In this document: positions 7,656 through 15,644 of the stretch, piece after piece
Layout: each line of letters begins with the position of its first letter
Numbering within the stretch: the stretch's first letter is position 1
Assembly (NCBI GenBank): GCA_029945625.1
Contig: JAQSCW010000043.1
Location: 30,451 to 94,450 of the forward strand
Direction: 5' to 3'
From: a bacterium
Lineage (GTDB): Bacteria > Bacteroidota > Bacteroidia > B-17B0 > Aurantibacillaceae
Length of the DNA: 64,000 nucleotides
The notes under the pieces: generated by a model
What the model saw: only the letters and a program-made list of their open reading frames with translations
Database searches by the model: none
Told to the model about the DNA's origin: nothing
Program-made: the position numbers and the translations under genes

Positions 7656-8378
7656 ATGAGTACTACGTATATTGATATAGTATTTGAAGGGAGTAAGTTT
7701 TCGCCAACAAAGCTAAAGGAACTTACAAACTTGGATATTGAAAGTCTTGCTGAGTATGGCGAAATGGGAAAAAAAGGTCGCTATAAGGGGAAGCCTATGC
7801 CTTACGGGTTAGGGCTGCTTAAAATATCTCAAATCTCATCTGAGAATGTTAATAGGTCACTTAAAAGGATTATAGATAGGTTACTGCTTAAAAAGTCTGC
7901 CTTGTCAAAAAGTGGCGTCGATGAAATAACGTTAGACCTTGAGAACTTTTCACAAGAGGATATAGAGATGACTATTGATAGAGAAATTATTAAAAAAGTA
8001 TCGAGTTTGAATGCAAGTATAGATATTTCGTCTACGACAAACTTTGAAAAATATTATCTTTATCATTCAGTAAAAAATAAACTGGAACACAGATTAAAAC
8101 CGAAGTCCTTTCAGGCAATGGAGAAACATTGGATGAATGAGATCTATACTACTATAAAGGCCGATAATCAATTGACAAAAACTTTCACGGATGATCAGGC
8201 GGAAAGATTAAACTACTTGTTTTCGAAGAAAATTAATGATGAGAAAGCATTACTCGTCGGAGTTTCTTATTCTGTATTAATGTCGGCAATGATTCTGTAT
8301 ATTGTAAAATATATCCAAGAAGAGGACTCCGAAAAAATACCAACTTTTGAAAAGGTTCTAAAGGAAAATTACTCCTAA
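7656..8378 (+). CDS. Orphan 240-residue protein with C-terminal membrane helix
   Basis: Unrecognised protein of 240 residues. The first 55 residues form a beta-rich unit (IDIVFEGSKFSPTKLKEL, then YGEMGKKGRYKGKPMPYG), which vaguely resembles DUF4279-type immunity folds. A long charged helical middle follows, then one hydrophobic helix near 205-226 (LLVGVSYSVLMSAMILYIV), then a short acidic tail. It sits 6 bases after the 78-residue orphan and runs convergently towards the dihydroorotase-like gene. AT-richer composition than neighbouring core genes and lack of context suggest accessory, possibly transferred DNA. No function is proposed. Confidence 0.6.
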   Translation: MSTTYIDIVFEGSKFSPTKLKELTNLDIESLAEYGEMGKKGRYKGKPMPYGLGLLKISQISSENVNRSLKRIIDRLLLKKSALSKSGVDEITLDLENFSQEDIEMTIDREIIKKVSSLNASIDISSTTNFEKYYLYHSVKNKLEHRLKPKSFQAMEKHWMNEIYTTIKADNQLTKTFTDDQAERLNYLFSKKINDEKALLVGVSYSVLMSAMILYIVKYIQEEDSEKIPTFEKVLKENYS

Positions 8379-8465
8379 GTTTCTCGGTGTCCGCCTTGTC
8401 AATAACAATCAGACTCGTGTCGTCGCAGGTACATATACAATTACCGGTTTGGCCCTCACAAAAAA

Positions 8466-9731
8466 TCAATTAAAATAACTTTTACTCCCCCTTACCACAC
8501 CAACAACCCTACCCTGCAAGGCTCTTCCGAAAAATGGCGAGTTTTTTGACTTCGAATTATTTGAACTTTCGGTGAGTATTGTTTTCTCGCTCAACGAAAA
8601 TAATGTGAGGTTGGCTTCAGCTCCCGCCTTAATGAAAGGCTCCTCCATGTTTAAGATCCGGCGGGGACCCGTAGTAAAGGCCCGGACGATGCTCTCACCT
8701 GATTTTTCCTTTAATCCCTCCAGGGCACAGTTAAATGCTGTTTGCAAATTAATCATCCCATTATCGGCATGATCAAATTCCAGTTCTTTACTTTCTGAAT
8801 CCTGTGGCAAATGGTCGCTCACAATCACATCAATTATGCCACTTTCTACAGCACTGCGCAATGAATGCACATCTTTTTTGGTGCGCAGCGGCGGATCAAG
8901 CTTGTAATTGGTGTCGAACTCTACCAGACAAGAATCATCCAAAAAAAGATTCACGGCAGCTACACCGCAGGTAATTCCGAGTCCTGCAGATTTGGCCTTT
9001 TTAATAAGCTCCACACTTCCGCGTGTACTAATGGTTGGTATGTGTAATTTGCCTCCCGTGTATTCAAGAATTGAAATATTTCTTTGCACCATCAGTTCTT
9101 CCGCCAATGCAGGAATTCCCTTTAGTCCCAGAGAAGTGGCAGTTTCGCCCTCACTCATTTGACCTCCCGCCGAAATGCTCCCATCATTACAATGCGTGAC
9201 GATGAATGAATCAATATTGTTGGCATATTGTAAGGCCCGAAGTACGGTGCCTGCATCACTTATCACATGTTTATAATCGCTGAAGGCAACCGCTCCCGAT
9301 AGTTTCATGTCATACATCTCTGCCATGTCCTTGCCCTTTCCCTCCTGCGTAATCGTCCCCAGAGGCAATACTTCCACAATTTTATTTTTTGATTTGTTGA
9401 GCAAGTATTCTATTTGTGCTTTAGTATGCAGTGCAGGCTGATTGTAGTTGTGAACACACACGGTGGTGAAGCCGCCTGCTGCCGCGCACGCCATCATACT
9501 TTCAAGAGTTTCCTTGTGTTCAAAGCCCGGATCGCAGCTCACCGCTTGCATGTCCACCCATCCGGTGCTTACACACAACCCTTCTGCCTCTATCACTTTC
9601 ACATTTCCCTTCGCCGCAATCGTGCTCTTCATTTCAGTAATTTCGCCACCCTCAATAAGGAGATCCATGGTTCTGTTATGGTAATCACTTCCTTCAGAAA
9701 TAACCCGCGCTTGTTTAATCAATATGTTCAT
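8466..9731 (-). CDS. Dihydroorotase homologue lacking the HxH metal site
   Basis: A 421-residue amidohydrolase-superfamily protein aligned to type I dihydroorotase. The position of the DxHxHxREPG metal and substrate motif instead reads DMQAVSCDPG (residues about 60-69): both His ligands are replaced by Gln and Val, and the substrate-binding Arg by Cys. Further on, HIPTIST replaces HxxHxST, losing another His, while THCND and SDHLPQ retain part of the site. Catalysis of dihydroorotate formation is therefore unlikely. Inactive DHO-like subunits are known (PyrC' with aspartate transcarbamoylase), and related HxH-less proteins appear common in Bacteroidota. It starts 6 bases after the BatA/VWA gene, so the two form an operon. 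Confidence 0.85.
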   Translation of the reverse strand: MNILIKQARVISEGSDYHNRTMDLLIEGGEITEMKSTIAAKGNVKVIEAEGLCVSTGWVDMQAVSCDPGFEHKETLESMMACAAAGGFTTVCVHNYNQPALHTKAQIEYLLNKSKNKIVEVLPLGTITQEGKGKDMAEMYDMKLSGAVAFSDYKHVISDAGTVLRALQYANNIDSFIVTHCNDGSISAGGQMSEGETATSLGLKGIPALAEELMVQRNISILEYTGGKLHIPTISTRGSVELIKKAKSAGLGITCGVAAVNLFLDDSCLVEFDTNYKLDPPLRTKKDVHSLRSAVESGIIDVIVSDHLPQDSESKELEFDHADNGMINLQTAFNCALEGLKEKSGESIVRAFTTGPRRILNMEEPFIKAGAEANLTLFSLSEKTILTESSNNSKSKNSPFFGRALQGRVVGVVRGSKSYFN

Positions 9732-9737
9732 GGTGTC

Positions 9738-11789
9738 TTATTTTAAAAGTCTTAATAGTGAAACTTCAATAACAATGAATAACAAGGCTAAAATTATAAA
9801 TAATTTCCATAATTTTTTTCCCTCTGTTTCAAACATCACCTGCGCCGAAACACTGCCCGATGTATCATCAATGAGGCGCACCGACCGCCAGCCCTTTTCA
9901 GCAATGATCTTTTCAAGTTCATCTTTGGTATACGACCTAAGATCCGACTCTTTTCGTGAATAATTGAAGGCCAAGGGTAAAATGCGCACATTATTTCGCA
10001 TCACTTCATAGTAGCCTGGAACTGAGATTTGCCCTCTGGTATACAGAGATAAAGCATTGTTAATGACCCTCACTTCGGGAATCATATCTGCTTCTCCTTC
10101 AATTTGCCGAATATGAGGCGCCTGATCTGTTAAACTCAAATCATTTTTGAGAGGAATGATCACATTTAAACTCACCGGATAAAACAAAGGCGGCGCCTGC
10201 AAACTACTAAAGCTCATCTGATAAAAAGTTGGCACAAACAAAGCATGTTTGGTAAAATTGCTGCAAGTTTCATTCAAAGGCACCGAAAACAAGTACAATC
10301 TTGCATTATTGAAGCGCGTTACTCCAAAAAAAGAATCGCCATTTTGCAAGGATAATATGGTTTCAAAATCGGTATGTGAAGTTTTCTGCAACTTAAAGTG
10401 TTTATTCACCAAAGGCAGATTCATACGTTCTTCTACTTTTTCAAACACACCCTTGTAAAAAGATGAGGCATATTCTATTTTGTCGCTCTTTTGCGGCACA
10501 CTGTCAAGTTCGGTGAGAGCCGGAAGTTGTAAGGCCGCTAGAGCCTGACTATAAGAGTCCCTGTTCGCATCTAGGGCGGGAATGATCACAATAGCGCCAC
10601 CCTGAGCAGTAAACTTCAGAAGTTCTGCCACCAATCCGCTGCTAAGGTCCCGAAGTTGATTGAGAACAAGGATATCACTTGTTTTGAAGGAACTGTAATC
10701 GATGGTTAGTTCAGAAAAATTCCGAAAATAAAAGAGACTGTCGCTTCTAAACAAGGAAGAAAAAGAATTTTCAGATTTCTGGGCCGCTCCGTTGATGAGT
10801 GTAATGTTTACATGTGGCTCTGCGTTAAATGCAAAAAACAATTCGTCATCAAAATGAATGGGGTAATCGTCAATTTTTACAGAGCCGTAGTTGAAGCCTT
10901 CCAATTTGCTTTCAAACGTAAACTTGATCTCAGTGTTGGAGTTTGCCTCTATGGAAAACGAAGCTATCCCTGCCTGCTCTTTGTTTAAGGTAAGTCTGGC
11001 CGTACCTGCTTCTATTACTGATGACCCGTTGTTAACGATCTTTACATGTAGTTTTTGAATAAATCCTTTCTGTTGAAGTGGTGTTTCAAACCAGCACGAA
11101 TCCACATATACGTTATTGACCTGATTGGCCGCAAGCGGAATAAGGATGGTTTTAATAGCCGTATCAATTGTGGCAGCCTCAATGTTGAACGTGCTTTTTT
11201 GCGCATCCGACAAGGCTATTATTTTCTTGTTGGGCACATGCGCAGAAGAGAGAAAGTCGCTTTGCCTCTTGAGTACATCTCCCAGCAAACGAACGGCACT
11301 TGAGGGCTTGATCTCCTCCAACACATTCAACGCATCTTCTTTGGTGTGGAAACGCTGATGTTTGCCTTCAAAGTCGTTGGTAATGATTTGGAATCGATCG
11401 GCATTATTGAAAGCAGTAATAATGTCTTTGGCCTGAGCTTTTGCAACCTGCAGCAAAGGACCCTGCTTACTCACATTATCCATGCTATAGGAATTATCAA
11501 CATAGATGGAGACCGCCGATTTGCCTGCGCCGGTGCCTCCTGACTTTTCATCTTTTATAACAGGCTGGCTGAACGCAAGTACCAGAGCGGCAATGGTCAA
11601 GCAGCGGAAAAGCAATACCAATAGCTCTTTTAACCTCGAACGGGATTTACTTTCCTGTTGTAACTCCTTCAGAAACTTAACATTTGTGAAATACACCTTT
11701 TTGTATCTTCTAAAATTAAAAAGGTGGATGACAATTGGCAGGGCTAGTGCTGTTAATGCCCATAAGAACAAGGGAGATGCAAATGTCAT
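9738..11789 (-). CDS. BatA/VWA-domain membrane protein
   Basis: This 683-residue protein begins with an aerotolerance-regulator (BatA) N-terminal domain: two membrane helices at about 7-24 and 56-74 separated by the conserved basic loop HLFNFRRYKKVYFTNV. A von Willebrand A-like domain follows with a MIDAS-like DNSYS (residues 98-102), then a long Ig-like and alpha/beta region and a final membrane helix (about 661-678) with a short basic tail. Such proteins sit in the inner membrane with most of the mass in the periplasm. BatA-type proteins are often linked to MoxR ATPases, none of which is nearby; instead the partner gene is the dihydroorotase homologue 6 bases downstream. Confidence 0.85.
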   Translation of the reverse strand: MTFASPLFLWALTALALPIVIHLFNFRRYKKVYFTNVKFLKELQQESKSRSRLKELLVLLFRCLTIAALVLAFSQPVIKDEKSGGTGAGKSAVSIYVDNSYSMDNVSKQGPLLQVAKAQAKDIITAFNNADRFQIITNDFEGKHQRFHTKEDALNVLEEIKPSSAVRLLGDVLKRQSDFLSSAHVPNKKIIALSDAQKSTFNIEAATIDTAIKTILIPLAANQVNNVYVDSCWFETPLQQKGFIQKLHVKIVNNGSSVIEAGTARLTLNKEQAGIASFSIEANSNTEIKFTFESKLEGFNYGSVKIDDYPIHFDDELFFAFNAEPHVNITLINGAAQKSENSFSSLFRSDSLFYFRNFSELTIDYSSFKTSDILVLNQLRDLSSGLVAELLKFTAQGGAIVIIPALDANRDSYSQALAALQLPALTELDSVPQKSDKIEYASSFYKGVFEKVEERMNLPLVNKHFKLQKTSHTDFETILSLQNGDSFFGVTRFNNARLYLFSVPLNETCSNFTKHALFVPTFYQMSFSSLQAPPLFYPVSLNVIIPLKNDLSLTDQAPHIRQIEGEADMIPEVRVINNALSLYTRGQISVPGYYEVMRNNVRILPLAFNYSRKESDLRSYTKDELEKIIAEKGWRSVRLIDDTSGSVSAQVMFETEGKKLWKLFIILALLFIVIEVSLLRLLK

Positions 11790-11929
11790 ATGCCCTAAAA
11801 ATACTAAAATACCACGGGCCTACAAACCCCTTGGCGGGCTAATTTAACAAAGATTTATACAATCTACCCGGCTTCATAGAGCTGCCCAAAATTGTTGTAT
11901 ATTTACGGGTAAGAAGTAGACTAGCATAC

Positions 11930-12571
11930 ATGAATTCAGCAATCGCCTCCATTGGTAAAAATCTCATTCTCGTTGGTATAGTAATTGTATCCACTCTTAA
12001 TTTTTTTTACGGTTGGCTCAACTGGAAAGAACTTCTCGGCATTCAAAGTATGGTGGGACTTGCTTATGTATTTTTAAGCTGTTACGAATACCTGAATGCC
12101 AGCTTCAAAGCCTCTTTGCCTGTACAACGTTACCCCTACTTCAGCAGTCATTTTTTTATGTTCAGAGCGTTAAAGATCGCTTTGTTTGTATCGTTCGCCT
12201 TATTATTATTTAGTTCGGGAAGCCGGGTCAAGTACATCTATCCCATCTGTCTGCTCATTGCCTCTACTGAGGGCATCATCACCTACCTAAAATACAAGCG
12301 CTCCCTCTGTTTTGTAAATATTTACGCCAATTATTTATTGATTGTTGAGAATTCAATCTCCAAATTATTTGCCTCCGAGATCATGATCGTTGAATTCAGA
12401 CACGACATCTTTTATTTTGTGAAAAAGAACCGCAAATCAGTACAAATTAAACTCGAACACATTCACTACCGTGAGAATTTTATTCAGGCCATTAACGAGT
12501 GGATCATTCGCAACAACGTAACGGTGAGCGAAGAATCAAAAGTGAAGATCAGTGAACTGATTGTTCCTTAG
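11930..12571 (+). CDS. Small integral membrane protein, unknown
   Basis: A 213-residue protein with four predicted membrane helices in the first 120 residues (about 9-27, 35-50, 75-93, 97-113) and a soluble C-terminal domain rich in short strands (LLIVENSISKLF, MIVEFRHDIFYFV, KSVQIKLEHI) that resembles a PH-like or DUF304-type sensing module, as in small YdbT-like membrane proteins. This resemblance is structural impression only. It is a single gene, with a TATATTTAC -7-like box at 11898-11906 ahead of it. The frame remains open for 42 codons after its stop (12572-12700). Confidence 0.65.
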   Translation: MNSAIASIGKNLILVGIVIVSTLNFFYGWLNWKELLGIQSMVGLAYVFLSCYEYLNASFKASLPVQRYPYFSSHFFMFRALKIALFVSFALLLFSSGSRVKYIYPICLLIASTEGIITYLKYKRSLCFVNIYANYLLIVENSISKLFASEIMIVEFRHDIFYFVKKNRKSVQIKLEHIHYRENFIQAINEWIIRNNVTVSEESKVKISELIVP

Positions 12572-12774
12572 TCCCAAGCATTTGAGCCGGAGTTTCATTA
12601 CGGTTTAAAGAGAAACAAAGCCCAACTTGAACAAAAGAATGTCGATCAAGGACTTTATCAAGACAGTAGAACTGACGACTATGTAATTATTGATTTTTAG
12701 ACCTGCTGAATTAAATGCAAGTGAACGAAAAAGGTTTAATGAAAAACACATAGATTTCCCCGGGGCTTAAATAT

Positions 12775-12945
12775 TTAGTCAGCTTGTGTAGCTTGTAGTG
12801 CTGGTGGTGGCTCGGTTTGTACTGTTGGTTGTGGCGGTGTTTCGTAATGGCGTGAATTCTGCACCCATATCATTTCGGGAGCCTTCACAACGTCAACCTG
12901 TGTTGGCCGCGGTGTATTGTCGATCTTTGGTGTTTCGTTAGGCAT
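12775..12945 (-). CDS. Proline-rich 56-residue peptide gene
   Basis: ATG at 12945 opens a 56-codon frame ending at TAA 12775. The product is rich in Pro, Thr and Gln (for example TPRPTQVDVV, YETPPQPTVQ) with a single Trp and no membrane or signal segment, so it is likely disordered. It lies 28 bases downstream of the 165-residue membrane protein gene in the same direction, suggesting co-transcription. Its short length makes it uncertain, but codon composition and position support a real gene. Confidence 0.45.
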   Translation of the reverse strand: MPNETPKIDNTPRPTQVDVVKAPEMIWVQNSRHYETPPQPTVQTEPPPALQATQAD

Positions 12946-12973
12946 TTTATATTTACTATTTATTGGTTACTAA

Positions 12974-13471
12974 TTAATTCATTGCTATGTGGTAAACAAA
13001 GACAAGTGCATTTACAAAAGTAAAAACCAAACAAAAGAACAAACACACTTTACAATACGCTAACGCTTCCGTTCTGCTTATGTTAATCTTATTATTAATA
13101 GAAGCACCTTCTGCAAAGTGCACTTCAAGGTGTTCTTCATACTTGTCTTGTTGGTTGTGTTCTTTTAATTGTATATCATACTTGCGGTACTGATTCATTT
13201 GATTTAGTTCTTTGTACTTTCGCGTGTAACCCATATTGAACATTGACTTTGCAACGTAGAATAGACAAAATACAAGAGCCACACCTCCAAAAATTGAAAC
13301 AACCTTTATTATGTCAAGCGGTAATCCAGTAACGCCCTCATTAAATATATAAACATGTACAGATACAACAATCGTTAACATTCCCATCGGCATTGTTATC
13401 TTCTCATCTAGTTTGTGTTTCAGTTCGGATTCCTTGAAGTACATTTCTTTATAAAATTGTAACCTGTCCAT
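12974..13471 (-). CDS. Three-helix membrane protein of unknown function (SLATT-like layout)
   Basis: The ATG at 13471 gives 165 residues; an in-frame TTG at 13522 would add 17 residues and is less likely. The layout is a charged amphipathic N-terminus (LQFYKEMYFKESELKHKLDE), two membrane helices (about 29-45 and 54-77), a soluble charged loop of about 55 residues and a last membrane helix (about 138-160). A charged N-terminal helix feeding into paired helices recalls small SLATT-type membrane effectors and other orphan proteins in defence islands; this is a comparison of layout, not a motif match. It sits in an island of orphan genes. Function unknown. Confidence 0.6.
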   Translation of the reverse strand: MDRLQFYKEMYFKESELKHKLDEKITMPMGMLTIVVSVHVYIFNEGVTGLPLDIIKVVSIFGGVALVFCLFYVAKSMFNMGYTRKYKELNQMNQYRKYDIQLKEHNQQDKYEEHLEVHFAEGASINNKINISRTEALAYCKVCLFFCLVFTFVNALVFVYHIAMN

Positions 13472-13663
13472 TTGTTCAGTTGTGACTAAATATTTTATTG
13501 CAATAATTGCACTAAAAAGCAATTTAAAGTTAGAAGGTTGACCTTTAAGAAAAGACCTTTAAACCATTAGTTTTAAACTACTTATTCACATATTTAATAC
13601 TACAAATTATAGCAAGGCTTTGCTCAAATTAGCCTTAAATTTATTGTAGTAAAATCACATTTT

Positions 13664-13810
13664 ATGAATTCACTTGTTTGGATAATATTGGGCGTGCTTT
13701 TAGCAACGTCCATTTACATTATTTACGTTGGTTATAAAATTATTATAGCTATCAAATCAATTGTGCAATCTATCAGAGAAATTGCACAGGAATGCAAGAA
13801 AAAGGAATAA
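13664..13810 (+). CDS. 48-residue single-pass membrane peptide
   Basis: ATG at 13664 to TAA at 13808-13810 encodes 48 residues: a hydrophobic helix at about 4-30 (LVWIILGVLLATSIYIIYVG) followed by an amphipathic basic tail ending KKKE. It precedes the 131-residue gene by 28 bases in the same direction and could be the first gene of a three-gene transcript. Too short for family assignment; small hydrophobic peptides in this position are sometimes toxins, but nothing here proves that. Confidence 0.5.
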   Translation: MNSLVWIILGVLLATSIYIIYVGYKIIIAIKSIVQSIREIAQECKKKE

Positions 13811-13838
13811 GATATAATTAAAATTATAAAATCCAAAA

Positions 13839-14234
13839 ATGAATAACCTAGAAAAAGTGATATTTCTTCATTTAAGGCAATATCAATATGCAAGAGATGA
13901 AAGTTCAGAAATACTTGCCACTTATGGGCAAATGACAGAGCTGGAAAATCAAGAATATAATAAACTTAACCGTGAAATGCACAGAATATGGAATTACATT
14001 AATTCTAAACCAGTACTAAACGTCCGACCTGATGACGGAGTAACCACTGTTCAATTGTATCACGAGAAAATTACTCCTGTGAGTGAAATTATACTGAGGG
14101 TTAGTAATGACTATGGACTGACCTTAAAAGAAACAATAACAAAGAAATACAAAGAAGCAATAATTGCCGTTTTTGGAGAAGACTACTTCAACGCCAATTT
14201 CACCGGTATTTCCGAAATCGAAGACGAAGATTAA
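13839..14234 (+). CDS. Orphan 131-residue protein coupled to the DUF2971-like gene
   Basis: A soluble, acidic 131-residue protein with a helical N-terminal half (LEKVIFLHLRQYQYARDESS, then a long charged helix) and a mixed C-terminal half. No signal peptide, membrane helix or recognised motif. Its TAA stop overlaps the ATG of the following 310-residue gene (TAATG), so the two products are translationally coupled and probably work together. No homologous family is recognised. Confidence 0.65.
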   Translation: MNNLEKVIFLHLRQYQYARDESSEILATYGQMTELENQEYNKLNREMHRIWNYINSKPVLNVRPDDGVTTVQLYHEKITPVSEIILRVSNDYGLTLKETITKKYKEAIIAVFGEDYFNANFTGISEIEDED

Positions 14235-15166
14235 TGGAAATAAAACCTACAGAACTGTTTTGCCTTTTAAAGTTTGGCCGCAAAGACCGCCTTGAAGACC
14301 TTAGAAGAACAGGTAATCTTTATATGAGTAGTATTAATACCTTCAAACAAAAAGAAGAACCTGACGGACGAAATGACGAATTTGAAGGTGCTTTTGAAAT
14401 TCAGCAGGTGGCGCCCGGTTCTGTGATTTCCTATGAACACCCCAGCGGTATAAGAGGTAGCTTCATTTCAGAAGGTGGTGTAATGCAGAATTATGTACTT
14501 GGAAACCTTGCTTGTTTTTATGCAGTGTCTGAACAACATTTTTCAGAAGAAGGTATGTGGAAACCTGACGTTGACGAACGAATGTCTTTACTTGGTGACC
14601 ACGTATTATTTGTACACAACAAGACTGCACTGATAAAACGGATTGAACAAGCAGTTCAACGTGAAGGCATGGCCATTACGCACGAATTTTTGAGGTATGA
14701 CTATGAAGTTGAAACATACAATGGGAAACTTAGCCTGTTGCAGAAACGAAGAAAATACAGCTACCAAAAGGAATACAGGTTTTTTCTTAACACAGGGCGT
14801 GACAATATTTTTATTTTAAACATTGGTTCCTTGGCTGATATTTCAGACGTTATGCCATTCAGTACATTTAAGGAACACACATTTGCAATATCAAAGCGGA
14901 TTGTTCATTTTAATGTGTCACCTGAACAAAAAGAAAGTAAAGTGTTTGAATTTAAACCTGCTGAAAAGCGTGTTCAGTTGCACGGAAATTTTTCGAAGTG
15001 CAAAGGTTTGGTTCTGCACTTGGGTACTTCCACTGGTCACAGCAAGCCAATACCCATTTTTGGTTTTAATGTACTTATAAATGAAGACATTTGTTGGTGC
15101 AAGAATATGTGGCTTGAATGGGAAGATGTACCACACAAAGGAATCATTGACGCAAGTATTTCATAA
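14234..15166 (+). CDS. DUF2971-like protein, candidate effector
   Basis: A 310-residue soluble protein. The start (ELFCLLKFGRKDRLEDLRRT, then GNLYMSSINTFKQ and EPDGRNDEFEG) has the pattern of DUF2971-type proteins: a short KF/KY strand, then lxMSSxxxFNDxxE. A central YQKEYRFFL matches the family's late EYR signature. DUF2971 members often occur in accessory and defence contexts and their activity is unestablished. No signal peptide is present. Translation is coupled to the 131-residue gene upstream. The gene ends 289 bases before a tRNA-Met, a common site of island insertion. The family call is by pattern and should be tested. Confidence 0.55.
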   Translation: MEIKPTELFCLLKFGRKDRLEDLRRTGNLYMSSINTFKQKEEPDGRNDEFEGAFEIQQVAPGSVISYEHPSGIRGSFISEGGVMQNYVLGNLACFYAVSEQHFSEEGMWKPDVDERMSLLGDHVLFVHNKTALIKRIEQAVQREGMAITHEFLRYDYEVETYNGKLSLLQKRRKYSYQKEYRFFLNTGRDNIFILNIGSLADISDVMPFSTFKEHTFAISKRIVHFNVSPEQKESKVFEFKPAEKRVQLHGNFSKCKGLVLHLGTSTGHSKPIPIFGFNVLINEDICWCKNMWLEWEDVPHKGIIDASIS

Positions 15167-15416
15167 AGAAACTCGGATTTACGTTATCGGCGAATCCAAA
15201 CCCTAATTCACAACCACGCAAGGACTCCATTGTCGAGGTCTCGGTGATAATTGGCAAACGCGATTCATTAACAACTGAAATAGGGTATTAAAGTCCTTCG
15301 TTAAATTGATTCTCGATTGCTTGGGCAGGATGGAAACAAGATTTCATTTTGAAAAATTGAATTCCGGGAAAATCCCTCTAGATTTACGCAAAATCTTTAC
15401 CTGCACCTCTAATTAT

Positions 15417-15452
15417 AAAAAAAGCCCTGAAAATAGTGATTTTCAAGGCTTT
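15417..15452 (-). terminator. Rho-independent terminator after tRNA-Met
   Basis: On the minus strand AGCCTTGAAAAT pairs with ATTTTCAGGGCT across a CACT loop, followed by a run of seven T. One position is a U-G wobble only in the minus-strand RNA, which fixes the direction. It begins 4 bases after the tRNA 3' end. Confidence 0.8.
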
Positions 15453-15455
15453 AAG

Positions 15456-15529
15456 TAGCGGAACGGGGAGTCGAACCCCGGACCTCAGGGTTATGAATCC
15501 TGCGCTCTAACCATCTGAGCTATCCCGCC
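15456..15529 (-). tRNA. tRNA-Met (CAT anticodon)
   Basis: The 74-base minus-strand sequence folds as a cloverleaf. The acceptor stem is GGCGGGA with TTCCGCT, the D arm GCTC/GAGC, the anticodon loop TTCATAA (anticodon CAT) and the T arm GGGG TTCGACT CCCC; the discriminator base is A. CCA is not encoded. The first acceptor pair is G-U, so it is not the C1-A72 mismatched initiator type. Elongator Met is most likely; a lysidine-modified Ile tRNA cannot be excluded from the anticodon alone. Confidence 0.93.
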
Positions 15530-15598
15530 ATTTTTATGGGCTGCAAATATAAAACATTCAGGTTCAATACCCAAATCAAATTTAGTTGACCATATTAT

Positions 15599-15630
15599 TT
15601 GCTTTGAACTAAATATTTTCTATATTTCAC
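15599..15630 (+). promoter_or_regulatory. Promoter of the lysine-rich START-domain gene
   Basis: TTG at 15599-15601, a 19-base spacer and TATATTTCAC from 15621 resemble the Bacteroidota -33/-7 pair, with C in place of the final G of the -7 box. The ATG follows at 15645. Confidence 0.4.
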
Positions 15631-15644
15631 GAAATTTTGGAATT

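Noticed and set aside
15456..15529. Initiator tRNA-fMet
   Set aside because: The first acceptor pair is G-U rather than the mismatched C-A typical of initiators, and the anticodon stem lacks the three consecutive G-C pairs.
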